A DNA stretch of 64,000 nt. It comes from Staphylococcus delphini. GTDB taxonomy: Bacteria; Bacillota; Bacilli; Staphylococcales; Staphylococcaceae. The position numbers and the translations under genes were made by a program. The notes under the pieces are model-generated. The model saw nothing but the letters and a program-made list of their open reading frames with translations. It was not told the DNA's origin and searched no databases. This document shows, piece by piece, positions 56,470-64,000 of the stretch. Within the stretch, counting starts at the first letter, position 1. Each line of letters starts with the position of its first letter. The DNA lies in NCBI RefSeq assembly GCF_900636325.1, contig NZ_LR134263.1:1736001-1800000 (forward strand), given 5' to 3'.

Positions 56470-56496
56470 GGTGATAAGCATATTTATCTTATCACC
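56470..56496 (-). terminator. Intergenic terminator between rpsB and tsf
   Basis: GGTGATAAG (56470-56478) and CTTATCACC (56488-56496) form a perfect 9-bp stem with a 9-base loop, followed on the minus strand by TTTTTTT. It lies within the rpsB-tsf operon, 17 bases after the rpsB stop, so it should reduce tsf read-through. Confidence 0.88.
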
Positions 56497-56512
56497 CATT
56501 TCAAGATGCGTC

Positions 56513-57310
56513 TTAGTTAGATTCAACAGCTGCTTCAGTGTTTTCTGTCGCTTCAGTTGATTCGCCTTCTGCTGTTTCATCTTCTGTTAAGTCGATGTCT
56601 TGTTCAGCAGCCACTTCTTCGTTTGATACACCTTGTTGACCTTCTAAGATTGCGTCCGCCATTTTACCAGTTAATAATTTAACCGCACGGATTGCGTCAT
56701 CATTCGCTGGGATAACGTAGTCAATTTCATCTGGATCACAGTTTGTATCAACAATACCTACGATAGGAATGTTTAATTTACGCGCTTCTGCAATTGCATT
56801 ACGCTCTTTACGTGGGTCAACTACGAATAATGCTTGTGGCATTGATTTCATTTCACGAATACCGCCTAAGAATTTAATTAAACGGTCATATTCTTTTTTA
56901 AGTTCTACAACTTCTTTTTTAGGAAGTACGTCGAAAGTGCCGTCTTCTTCCATTTTTTCAATTTCAGAAATACGTTGAACACGTTTAGAAATTGTTTTGT
57001 AGTTTGTTAAGATTCCGCCTAACCATCTTTGGTTGACATAGTAGTGGCCAGCACGTTCTGCTTCAGCCTTCACTGATTCTTGCGCTTGCTTTTTCGTACC
57101 TACGAATAAAACTTTACCGCCTTCTTCAGAAACTTGTTTAACAAAGTTGTAAGCTTCTTCAACTTTTTTCACTGTTTTCTGTAAGTCGATGATATAAATA
57201 CCATTTCTTTCAGTGAAAATGTACTTTTTCATTTTTGGGTTCCAACGGCGTGTTTGATGACCGAAGTGAACACCAGCTTCTAATAATTGTTTCATTGAGA
57301 TTACTGCCAT
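56513..57310 (-). CDS. rpsB: 30S ribosomal protein S2
   Basis: 265 aa; conserved [29 protein letters not shown], and [20 protein letters not shown]. Acidic C-terminal tail ([15 protein letters not shown]). AGGAGG lies before the ATG at 57310; upstream codons are open but not needed. The leader has a small hairpin CGATAA/TTATCG (57363-57368, 57375-57380) followed on the minus strand by TTTTT, a possible attenuator. Confidence 0.97.
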   Translation of the reverse strand: MAVISMKQLLEAGVHFGHQTRRWNPKMKKYIFTERNGIYIIDLQKTVKKVEEAYNFVKQVSEEGGKVLFVGTKKQAQESVKAEAERAGHYYVNQRWLGGILTNYKTISKRVQRISEIEKMEEDGTFDVLPKKEVVELKKEYDRLIKFLGGIREMKSMPQALFVVDPRKERNAIAEARKLNIPIVGIVDTNCDPDEIDYVIPANDDAIRAVKLLTGKMADAILEGQQGVSNEEVAAEQDIDLTEDETAEGESTEATENTEAAVESN

Positions 57311-57476
57311 AATATAAATTCCTCCTATTGGTTTACATCCGCCACGTCCACTCGTATAAAAACGATAAATCACCTTATCGCACCCTTTTATACTTTGATG
57401 CACGTGTGTGTTTTGACTTTTTCAGCCGCATATTAATATATCACAACATGTGACAAATTGCAACAAGTCAAGCCAT

Positions 57477-58250
57477 TTATTCTGTGCGAGATAACTCGTC
57501 TAAAAATGCTTCTTTTTTAACTTTAATGAATGTCCCTTTCATACCGAGTGAACGAGACTCAATCACGCCCGCACTTTCTAATTTTCTTAATGCGTTAACG
57601 ATTACTGAACGTGTAATACCTACGCGGTCAGCCACTTTAGAAGCAATCAGTAAGCCTTCTTTGCCACCAAGTTCTTCAAAAATATGATCAATTGCTTCTT
57701 TTTCCGAATAAGATAATGAATTAATCGCCATAGAAATGGCTGCTTTATCACGCGCTTCAGATTCAATTTCTGAATGTTTTTCACGCAAGATTTCCATACC
57801 GATTACTGTTGCAGCATATTCGCCAAGTACGAGGTCATTATCTTCAAACTCGTCAGACACGCGTCCTAAAACGAGTGTGCCTAAACGTTCTCCGCCACCA
57901 ATGATGGGGAATACAGTTGTTTTTGAATCTTTAAATACTGATTCATTTTCTGGTGGGAATACAGACAATTCATCATCAATTGAAATGTTAGATAACGTTT
58001 CATAAACATGCATTAACTTTTCAGTATATTTTTCAGGGATATGTCGGTCTTCCAACATTTTAATAATACGTTCATTCTTAAGTAATTCATTTAAACTAGA
58101 ACCTAATATTTTACCGCGACGAGAAACAATGAACACATTAGTTACAGTCACTTTACTAATTGTTTGTGCAACATCTTTGAAATCTACTGAGATGCCCTTA
58201 TGTTTTTGTAACAAACTACTCAATTCTCTTGTTTTCGATAATAAGCTCAT
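57477..58250 (-). CDS. codY: CodY, GTP- and branched-chain-amino-acid-sensing regulator
   Basis: Global nutritional repressor of Firmicutes. The N-terminal GAF-like domain (1-155) binds Ile/Leu/Val. The C-terminal winged helix carries [20 protein letters not shown] (about 205-224). 257 aa, the usual length. It is the last gene of the topA-trmFO-xerC-hslV-hslU-codY order, 19 bases after hslU. Confidence 0.98.
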   Translation of the reverse strand: MSLLSKTRELSSLLQKHKGISVDFKDVAQTISKVTVTNVFIVSRRGKILGSSLNELLKNERIIKMLEDRHIPEKYTEKLMHVYETLSNISIDDELSVFPPENESVFKDSKTTVFPIIGGGERLGTLVLGRVSDEFEDNDLVLGEYAATVIGMEILREKHSEIESEARDKAAISMAINSLSYSEKEAIDHIFEELGGKEGLLIASKVADRVGITRSVIVNALRKLESAGVIESRSLGMKGTFIKVKKEAFLDELSRTE

Positions 58251-58269
58251 GTCATTACTCCTTTTTTTC

Positions 58270-59679
58270 TTATAAAATAAATTCGCTTAAATCTTTGTTT
58301 GTCGAAATCGTTTTTAATTTATCATCAACATATTGTGGTGTGATGTCCACTTGTGCATGCGGCATATTGGGTGCTTCGAAAGACAAGTCTTCTAACATTT
58401 TTTCTAAGATCGTATGCAGACGACGCGCACCGATATTGTCCGTTTCTTGGTTGACATGATGTGCCATTTCCGCAAGTCGATAAATGGCTTCATCTGTAAA
58501 GTTCACAACAACCTCTTCTGTTTTCAATAACATTTCATATTGTTTAATTAAGGACAATTTCGGTTCTTTAAGAATACCTACAAAATCATCTACTGATAAA
58601 TCTTGTAATTCTACGCGAATTGGAAAACGTCCTTGTAACTCTGGAATTAAATCACTTGGTTTCGATACATGAAAAGCTCCAGCGCCAATAAAAAGCATGT
58701 GCTCCGTACTAACAGTACCATATTTCGTCTTGACTACGCTACCCTCAAGGATAGGCAAGATGTCGCGCTGTACCCCTTGTCTCGAAACATCTTGACCACT
58801 GTTTTGATTCGACGTTGCAACTTTATCAATTTCATCAATAAAAATGATACCCATTTGCTCTGCTAAATCAAGTGCTTCCTGGTTTGCTGTTTCATGATCA
58901 ATCATCTCATCAGCAAATTGGTCAACTAAAATTTTACGTGCTGTTTTCACCGGCACTTCTTTTTCAACCTTTTTCTTTGGCATCAGTTGATTCATCATTT
59001 CTTGCATTTGCTCATTTTGGTTCGTGCCGAGCATACCTAGAGCGCCCGGATCTTGTTCTACTTTGACTTTAACTTTCTCATCTTCAAGCTGTCCATTCAG
59101 TAACTGTACACGAATTTCAGAGCGTTTTGTTTTAATATCTTCAGTTGGTGGTTCTTCTTCCTCTTCTTCGTTGTGTTGTCCAAAGTTCGGGATGGCACCA
59201 CCAAATAAAGATTCTAATGGATTGTTGGTATTTTGACTTGCTTTTTTCTTCAGACTCGGTACAAGCAATTTCACTAATTTATCATTCGCTTTTTGTGTCG
59301 CTGCTTCAACCACATTCGCTTTTTTCTGTTCTTTCACTAAGCGAACAGCAACGTCAACTAGGTCTCGGACCATACTTTCGACATCACGACCAACGTAACC
59401 GACTTCAGTGAATTTCGTTGCTTCTACTTTTAAAAATGGTGCACCAACAATTTTGGCCATACGGCGTGCAATTTCAGTTTTCCCTACACCAGTCGGCCCC
59501 ATCATCAAAATGTTTTTCGGTGCAATTTCTTGTTTCACTTCATCGTCAAGCAAACTACGACGATATCTATTTCTCAGCGCAATGGCAACTTTCTTCTTAG
59601 CTTCTTCTTGACCTACAATATATTCATTTAATCTATCTACAATATCTTTGGGTGTAAATTTAATCGCATTACGATCCAT
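58270..59679 (-). CDS. hslU: HslU (ClpY) unfoldase ATPase
   Basis: AAA+ partner of HslV. Walker [13 protein letters not shown] (about 60), an intermediate domain (about 110-240), Walker [12 protein letters not shown], and a C-terminal sensor domain ending in a hydrophobic tail that docks in HslV. GGAGG lies 8 bases before the ATG at 59679, giving 469 aa; the frame is open further upstream. It follows hslV by 14 bases. Confidence 0.96.
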   Translation of the reverse strand: MDRNAIKFTPKDIVDRLNEYIVGQEEAKKKVAIALRNRYRRSLLDDEVKQEIAPKNILMMGPTGVGKTEIARRMAKIVGAPFLKVEATKFTEVGYVGRDVESMVRDLVDVAVRLVKEQKKANVVEAATQKANDKLVKLLVPSLKKKASQNTNNPLESLFGGAIPNFGQHNEEEEEEPPTEDIKTKRSEIRVQLLNGQLEDEKVKVKVEQDPGALGMLGTNQNEQMQEMMNQLMPKKKVEKEVPVKTARKILVDQFADEMIDHETANQEALDLAEQMGIIFIDEIDKVATSNQNSGQDVSRQGVQRDILPILEGSVVKTKYGTVSTEHMLFIGAGAFHVSKPSDLIPELQGRFPIRVELQDLSVDDFVGILKEPKLSLIKQYEMLLKTEEVVVNFTDEAIYRLAEMAHHVNQETDNIGARRLHTILEKMLEDLSFEAPNMPHAQVDITPQYVDDKLKTISTNKDLSEFIL

Positions 59680-59693
59680 GCTCGATACCTCCA

Positions 59694-60236
59694 TTAAAGT
59701 TCTTCCACTGTGATATGGTCGTTCGTGAATACACATATTTCTGAGGCTACTTTCAAGCTTTCGTATGCCATTTCACGTGCGCTTAAATGTGACGCATGTC
59801 TTTTAAACGCGCGACCTGCACTTAATGCAAAATTGCCACCTGAACCGATTGCAATCAAATCATCATCCGGCGCAATGACTTCACCTGTCCCACTCACAAC
59901 GAGGATATGATCTTTATCCATCACAATGAGCATCGCTTCCAGTTGACGTAATTGTTTGTCGCCTCGCCATTCTTTCGCAAGTTCTACAGCTGCTCTTTCA
60001 AGGTTACCGCTATATTGTTGTAATTTGGTTTCGAATTTTTCAAAAAGTGTAAAAGCATCTGCCACACTACCAGCAAAACCTGCAATGACCTTGCCATTAT
60101 ATAGCTTTCTTACTTTTTTAGCAGTTTGTTTCATAATCACTTTTTCACCTAAAGTGACTTGACCATCACCTGCCATTGCTGCGCCACCATTATGTCTCAC
60201 TGCATATATCGTTGTTGCATGTATTGATGAACTCAT
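59694..60236 (-). CDS. hslV: HslV (ClpQ) protease subunit
   Basis: Proteasome-like threonine protease of 180 aa. The mature N-terminus is probably the Thr in [12 protein letters not shown] after removal of a short leader. GDGQVTLG and [11 protein letters not shown] are conserved. It forms a double-ring complex with HslU, encoded directly downstream. It starts 6 bases after xerC. Confidence 0.96.
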   Translation of the reverse strand: MSSSIHATTIYAVRHNGGAAMAGDGQVTLGEKVIMKQTAKKVRKLYNGKVIAGFAGSVADAFTLFEKFETKLQQYSGNLERAAVELAKEWRGDKQLRQLEAMLIVMDKDHILVVSGTGEVIAPDDDLIAIGSGGNFALSAGRAFKRHASHLSAREMAYESLKVASEICVFTNDHITVEEL

Positions 60237-60242
60237 GTATGA

Positions 60243-61133
60243 TTACTCTCCTTTTTTCGCACGTGGATGTGCCTGTAAATAAACATTTCTTAATTGTTGA
60301 TTCGTCACATGGGTGTAACGTCCTGTTGTTGATAAATTAACATGTCCGAGTAGACTTTGAACAGTTCTAAGGTCTGCCCCTTCATTCAACAAATGTGTTG
60401 CAAATGTATGTCGCAGTTTATGTGGATGAATCGATGTGACACCCGCTGTACGTTTGACAATATCATTTAACACATAGCGTACACCCCGTTCTGTAATCGG
60501 CTGACCTTTTAAATTCGTAATTAAATATGGGTGCTGTACATTTTGAATCGGTGCAAACTCCGCCAAATACTGTTCGATACTTTGTCTACAGAATTCTCCA
60601 AAAGGTACGATACGTTCTTTGCCACCCTTACCTAACACTTTAATCCAACACATTTCAAGATCAACATCTTCTGTTTTTAAAGACACTAATTCAGAGACAC
60701 GGATGCCCGTTGCATAAAACAACTCTAAAATCACTCTGTCTCTCAATCCTTTATGCGCGTCTTGCATGACAGTTTGAAACAAGGCTTCCATCTCTTCAGT
60801 ATAAAAAAACGTCGGCAAATAGCGTTCCTTTTTCGGGTGGACCAACTGAACAAATGGATTCACTATCGCATGATCTTGCGTCATCCAAAATGCATAAAAA
60901 CTCCGTAATGTCGATATTTTTCGTGATACTGTAGTCCGTTGAAGCCCCATATCATAAAGCGTCTGTAAATAATTTCTTGCGTCCATATACTTGAATGCCG
61001 TGAGCGACAATTGTTCTTGGGTAAGAAACCGATTAAATTGGACGAGATCATCATGATAAGCTTTCAACGTGTGGTCTGAGAAAAAACGTTCCCTTTTTAA
61101 CATATCTAAAAATTGTTCTTGGATTTGTTTCAA
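60243..61133 (-). CDS. xerC: Tyrosine recombinase XerC
   Basis: Resolves chromosome dimers at dif with XerD. The SAM-like N-terminal domain (1-95) is followed by a catalytic domain with Arg in [36 protein letters not shown] and the final Tyr. The likely start is the TTG at 61133, after GGAGGGG, giving 296 aa as in S. aureus (298). A longer frame reaches 61187. Confidence 0.95.
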   Translation of the reverse strand: MKQIQEQFLDMLKRERFFSDHTLKAYHDDLVQFNRFLTQEQLSLTAFKYMDARNYLQTLYDMGLQRTTVSRKISTLRSFYAFWMTQDHAIVNPFVQLVHPKKERYLPTFFYTEEMEALFQTVMQDAHKGLRDRVILELFYATGIRVSELVSLKTEDVDLEMCWIKVLGKGGKERIVPFGEFCRQSIEQYLAEFAPIQNVQHPYLITNLKGQPITERGVRYVLNDIVKRTAGVTSIHPHKLRHTFATHLLNEGADLRTVQSLLGHVNLSTTGRYTHVTNQQLRNVYLQAHPRAKKGE

Positions 61134-61252
61134 TTCAAAAACCCCTCCATCATTAGCATTGTAGCATAATGATGAGGGGAACTGCATTGATTATACATTG
61201 AATTTTTATATTTATCAAAATTTTGCTTATTTTGCCATTAATTACAGTTTCA

Positions 61253-62557
61253 TTACAACGTCTGTTTGAAATGGTCCAAATGTTCTAATGCACGATTTGC
61301 TAAAGTTTCATAACGCTCTTTTTTATCTTTAATACGTTGTTCAAGTGGCGGTACGAGACCAAAGTTCGCATTCATCGGTTGGAAATTTTTATTGTTCGTT
61401 GCATGTGAAATGTAATAAGCCATACTACCGAGCATTGTTTCACGAGGGAAGACGACATCTGCTTTGCCTAACATACGATGCGCTAAGTTAATACCCGCAA
61501 TCATACCACTGGCAGCACTTTCCACGTAACCTTCTACACCAGTCATTTGACCTGCAAAGAATAAGTTTTTGCGATTTTTAAATTCATAAATGTCACTCAA
61601 CACTTCCGGAGAGTTGATAAACGTATTACGATGCATCACGCCATATCTCACAATATCGACGTTTTCAAGACCTGGAATGAGACGAATCACTTCTTTTTGT
61701 GCGCCCCATTTCAAACGAGTTTGGAAACCTACAATGTTGTATAAAGTGCCCGCAGCGTCATCTTGTCTTAATTGAACGACAGCATAAGGACGTTTCCCCG
61801 TTTTTGGATCTTCTAATCCGACTGGCTTCATCGGTCCGAACAATAACGTTTTTTCACCTCTGCCCGCCATCACTTCAAACGGCATACAACCTTCAAAATA
61901 CTTTTCTTTTTCGAAATCATTCATCGGTGCGACTTCAGCTGCGAGTGCGGCTTCATAAAAACGGTCGAACTCCTCTTTTGTCATTGGACAGTTTAAATAA
62001 GCGGCTTCACCTTTATCGTAACGTGATTTCAAATACACTTTATCCATATCGATAGAGTCTTTTTCAATAATCGGTGCAGCTGCATCATAGAAATACAGTT
62101 GGTCTTCGCCTGTTAATGCCACGATTTCTTTCGCAAGTGGTTCTGTCGTTAATGGACCTGTCGCAATAATCGTTGGACCTTCAGGGATAGACGTCACTTC
62201 TTCATTGCTTACAGTTACGTTCGGATGATTTCTTAACTTTTCAGTGATATATCCTGCAAAGTCATGTCGATCTACCGCTAACGCACCCCCAGCAGGTACA
62301 CGGGCATGATCCGCTGCTGCAATAATTAATGAATCTAAACGGCGCATTTCTTCTTTTAATACACCAACAGCATTCGTAAGCGCGTTTCCTCTTAATGAAT
62401 TGGAACATACGAGTTCAGCAAATTGATTTGTATGGTGTGCTGGTGTTTGTTTCACTGGTCGCATTTCATAAAGATTCACGTGAATGCCACGTTCCGCCAG
62501 TTGAAATGCTGCTTCAGACCCTGCTAAACCAGCGCCGACAATATTAACAGATGTCAT
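61253..62557 (-). CDS. trmFO: TrmFO, folate/FAD-dependent tRNA m5U54 methyltransferase
   Basis: Forms ribothymidine-54 in tRNA using methylene-THF and FADH2. The N-terminal FAD motif is [16 protein letters not shown]. Catalytic cysteine region [10 protein letters not shown] and the C-terminal [16 protein letters not shown] are conserved. 434 aa. It starts 27 bases after topA ends. Confidence 0.97.
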   Translation of the reverse strand: MTSVNIVGAGLAGSEAAFQLAERGIHVNLYEMRPVKQTPAHHTNQFAELVCSNSLRGNALTNAVGVLKEEMRRLDSLIIAAADHARVPAGGALAVDRHDFAGYITEKLRNHPNVTVSNEEVTSIPEGPTIIATGPLTTEPLAKEIVALTGEDQLYFYDAAAPIIEKDSIDMDKVYLKSRYDKGEAAYLNCPMTKEEFDRFYEAALAAEVAPMNDFEKEKYFEGCMPFEVMAGRGEKTLLFGPMKPVGLEDPKTGKRPYAVVQLRQDDAAGTLYNIVGFQTRLKWGAQKEVIRLIPGLENVDIVRYGVMHRNTFINSPEVLSDIYEFKNRKNLFFAGQMTGVEGYVESAASGMIAGINLAHRMLGKADVVFPRETMLGSMAYYISHATNNKNFQPMNANFGLVPPLEQRIKDKKERYETLANRALEHLDHFKQTL

Positions 62558-62584
62558 GGTTTTTACCTCACTTTAATACACATA

Positions 62585-64000
62585 TTATTTTTGTACTTCT
62601 TCTTTATAGTCACAGTTTGAACATACGACTTGTGTCGCACGTCCTTTCTTACTTTCTGCCAAGTAGTGTTGACATTTCGGACAATCACGGCCAATCGGTT
62701 TGTCCCAAGTAACAAAATCACACTCTGGATAATTCGAACAACCATAGAAAATACGGTTTTTCTTAGACTTACGTTCAACGACATCGCCTTTTTTACATTT
62801 TGGACATGTCACACCAATCGGCTTCGTAATCGCTTTCGTGTTTCGGCAATCAGGGAAATTAGAACATGCCATGAACTTACCATAGCGTCCCATTTTAATG
62901 ACCATTGGATTGCCACACACTTCACAATCTTCGCCAGCAGGTTCGTCTTTAATTTCAACCTTTTCCATTTCTTCTTCCGCGCGTTCAACGTCTTGTTTAA
63001 AGCTATTGAAAAAGTCACCTACTACTTTTTTCCAAGCCACGTCGCCATCCGCAATTTTATCGAGTAACGTTTCCATGTTTACAGTGAAGTCGACATCGAT
63101 AATCTCAGGGAAGTACTCTTTCACTTGTTCATGCACGATCTCTCCCAATTCAGTTGGGACGAAACGTTTACTTTCATTCTTCACGTAATTACGCTTCTGA
63201 ATCGTATCAATTGTTGGCGCATACGTTGAAGGACGACCAATTTTAAGTTCTTCTAATGTTTTAACAAGACGTGCTTCTGTATAGCGTGGTGGTGGTTGTG
63301 TAAAGTGTTGTGCCGGGTCGATTTTAGTCGCCAACACTTCATTACCAACTTCAAGCTTCGGCAAACGATTTTCTTTTTCTTTGCCCTTGTCATCATCTGT
63401 TTCAACATACAGTGTCATAAAACCTTTAAACTTAATCGTCTGACCGTTTGCTCTAAACTTCACATCATTTTGTGTTAAATCGACAGCAACCGTATCTAAA
63501 ATTGCAGGTGCCATTTGACTCGCCACAAAGCGTTCCCAAATCAATTTGTACAAACGATATTGATCACGTGTTAAATAGTCTTTCATCTCAGCAGGTGTTC
63601 TTAACGTGCTTGTTGGACGAATCGCTTCATGGGCATCTTGGTCACCTTGTTTACCCTTTTTGGTCACTTTAGATAAATATTCACTGCCGTATTCTGACTC
63701 GATATATTGTTTCGCTTCATTTTGCGCATCTTTTGAAATACGTGTCGAATCCGTTCTCATATATGTGATAAGACCAATCGTACCTTTACGCTTCAAGTCA
63801 ATACCTTCATAAAGTTGTTGTGCCACCATCATCGTTTTACGCGCCTTGAAATTTAATTTTCGAGCCGCTTCTTGTTGTAAAGTGGAGGTCGTAAATGGGT
63901 TGGCAGGTTTACGTGTTTTTTCTTTTTTTGTCACGTTAGATACTGTGAACTGATTACCGTCTAATGCTTTCGTAATGACTGTCACATCATCTTTCGTCGC
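62585..64000 (-). CDS. topA: DNA topoisomerase I, C-terminal part (cut by right edge)
   Basis: Relaxes negative supercoils. The frame is open to the right edge, so the N-terminal Toprim domain is outside the window. The visible part has the catalytic Tyr in [14 protein letters not shown]. Three C-terminal four-cysteine zinc ribbons follow (CEVCGNPM...[15 protein letters not shown]...[15 protein letters not shown]...CSNCDYKEE). First gene of the topA-to-codY run. Confidence 0.96.
   Translation of the reverse strand, partial: ATKDDVTVITKALDGNQFTVSNVTKKEKTRKPANPFTTSTLQQEAARKLNFKARKTMMVAQQLYEGIDLKRKGTIGLITYMRTDSTRISKDAQNEAKQYIESEYGSEYLSKVTKKGKQGDQDAHEAIRPTSTLRTPAEMKDYLTRDQYRLYKLIWERFVASQMAPAILDTVAVDLTQNDVKFRANGQTIKFKGFMTLYVETDDDKGKEKENRLPKLEVGNEVLATKIDPAQHFTQPPPRYTEARLVKTLEELKIGRPSTYAPTIDTIQKRNYVKNESKRFVPTELGEIVHEQVKEYFPEIIDVDFTVNMETLLDKIADGDVAWKKVVGDFFNSFKQDVERAEEEMEKVEIKDEPAGEDCEVCGNPMVIKMGRYGKFMACSNFPDCRNTKAITKPIGVTCPKCKKGDVVERKSKKNRIFYGCSNYPECDFVTWDKPIGRDCPKCQHYLAESKKGRATQVVCSNCDYKEEVQK

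Noticed and set aside
61134..61252. Regulatory element between xerC and trmFO
   Set aside because: The 119-base AT-rich gap shows no clear palindrome, promoter pair or hairpin.

Overview
The window is a stretch of low-GC Firmicutes chromosome. Gene content and order point to Staphylococcus: codY-hslU-hslV-xerC-trmFO-topA, rpsB-tsf-pyrH-frr, uppS-cdsA-dxr-rseP-proS-polC, rimP-nusA-ylxR-ylxQ-infB, rbfA-truB-ribF-rpsO-pnp-rnjB, spoIIIE and recA-rny. Protein lengths match those I know from staphylococci (RecA 347, RNase J2 557, UMP kinase 240 aa). I cannot fix the species from the sequence alone. Almost all core genes lie on the minus strand, so the reading order runs from right (topA) to left (rny).

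Layout, left to right. 1-2.8 kb: a cadmium efflux pair (cadC-cadA) behind an operator-overlapped promoter. 2.9-6.1 kb: a small unknown gene, rny, and recA with a LexA box. 6.2-11.1 kb: a complete sulfide/persulfide-handling cluster (tauE, cstR, then divergent cstA, cstB, sqr) placed between recA and cinA, the sort of place an accessory block would occupy. 11.2-28.3 kb: core genes cinA, pgsA, a RodZ-like gene, the ymfK/ymfI/ymfH/ymfF cluster, a GntR regulator, spoIIIE, rnjB, pnp, rpsO, ribF, truB and rbfA.

28.3-38.4 kb is the odd region. About 10 kb of accessory DNA separates rbfA from infB, which are normally neighbours. It holds a cellobiose-type PTS operon with a divergent AraC regulator, an IS110 remnant, an IstB (IS21) remnant, an MFS transporter with a DUF2087 gene, and many direct repeats. 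Within it I find a Fst/par-like type I toxin-antitoxin locus that looks complete: a 31-codon toxin on the minus strand (32871-32966) and a convergent ~150-nt antitoxin RNA on the plus strand. One antitoxin-only copy lies at 28464-28662 and one broken copy at 36859-37814. The PTS cassette is bracketed by two ~199-bp direct copies of the antitoxin locus. The MFS cassette is bracketed by a different ~130-bp direct repeat. The region therefore looks like a repeat-driven insertion hotspot.

38.4-64 kb: core information-processing and envelope genes. The exception is an 870-bp mosaic of tandem, inverted and dispersed repeats between polC and proS. topA runs off the right edge. An unidentified reading frame runs off the left edge.

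No tRNA, rRNA, CRISPR array or intact transposase was seen. All family assignments come from recognised motifs and context, not from a database search.
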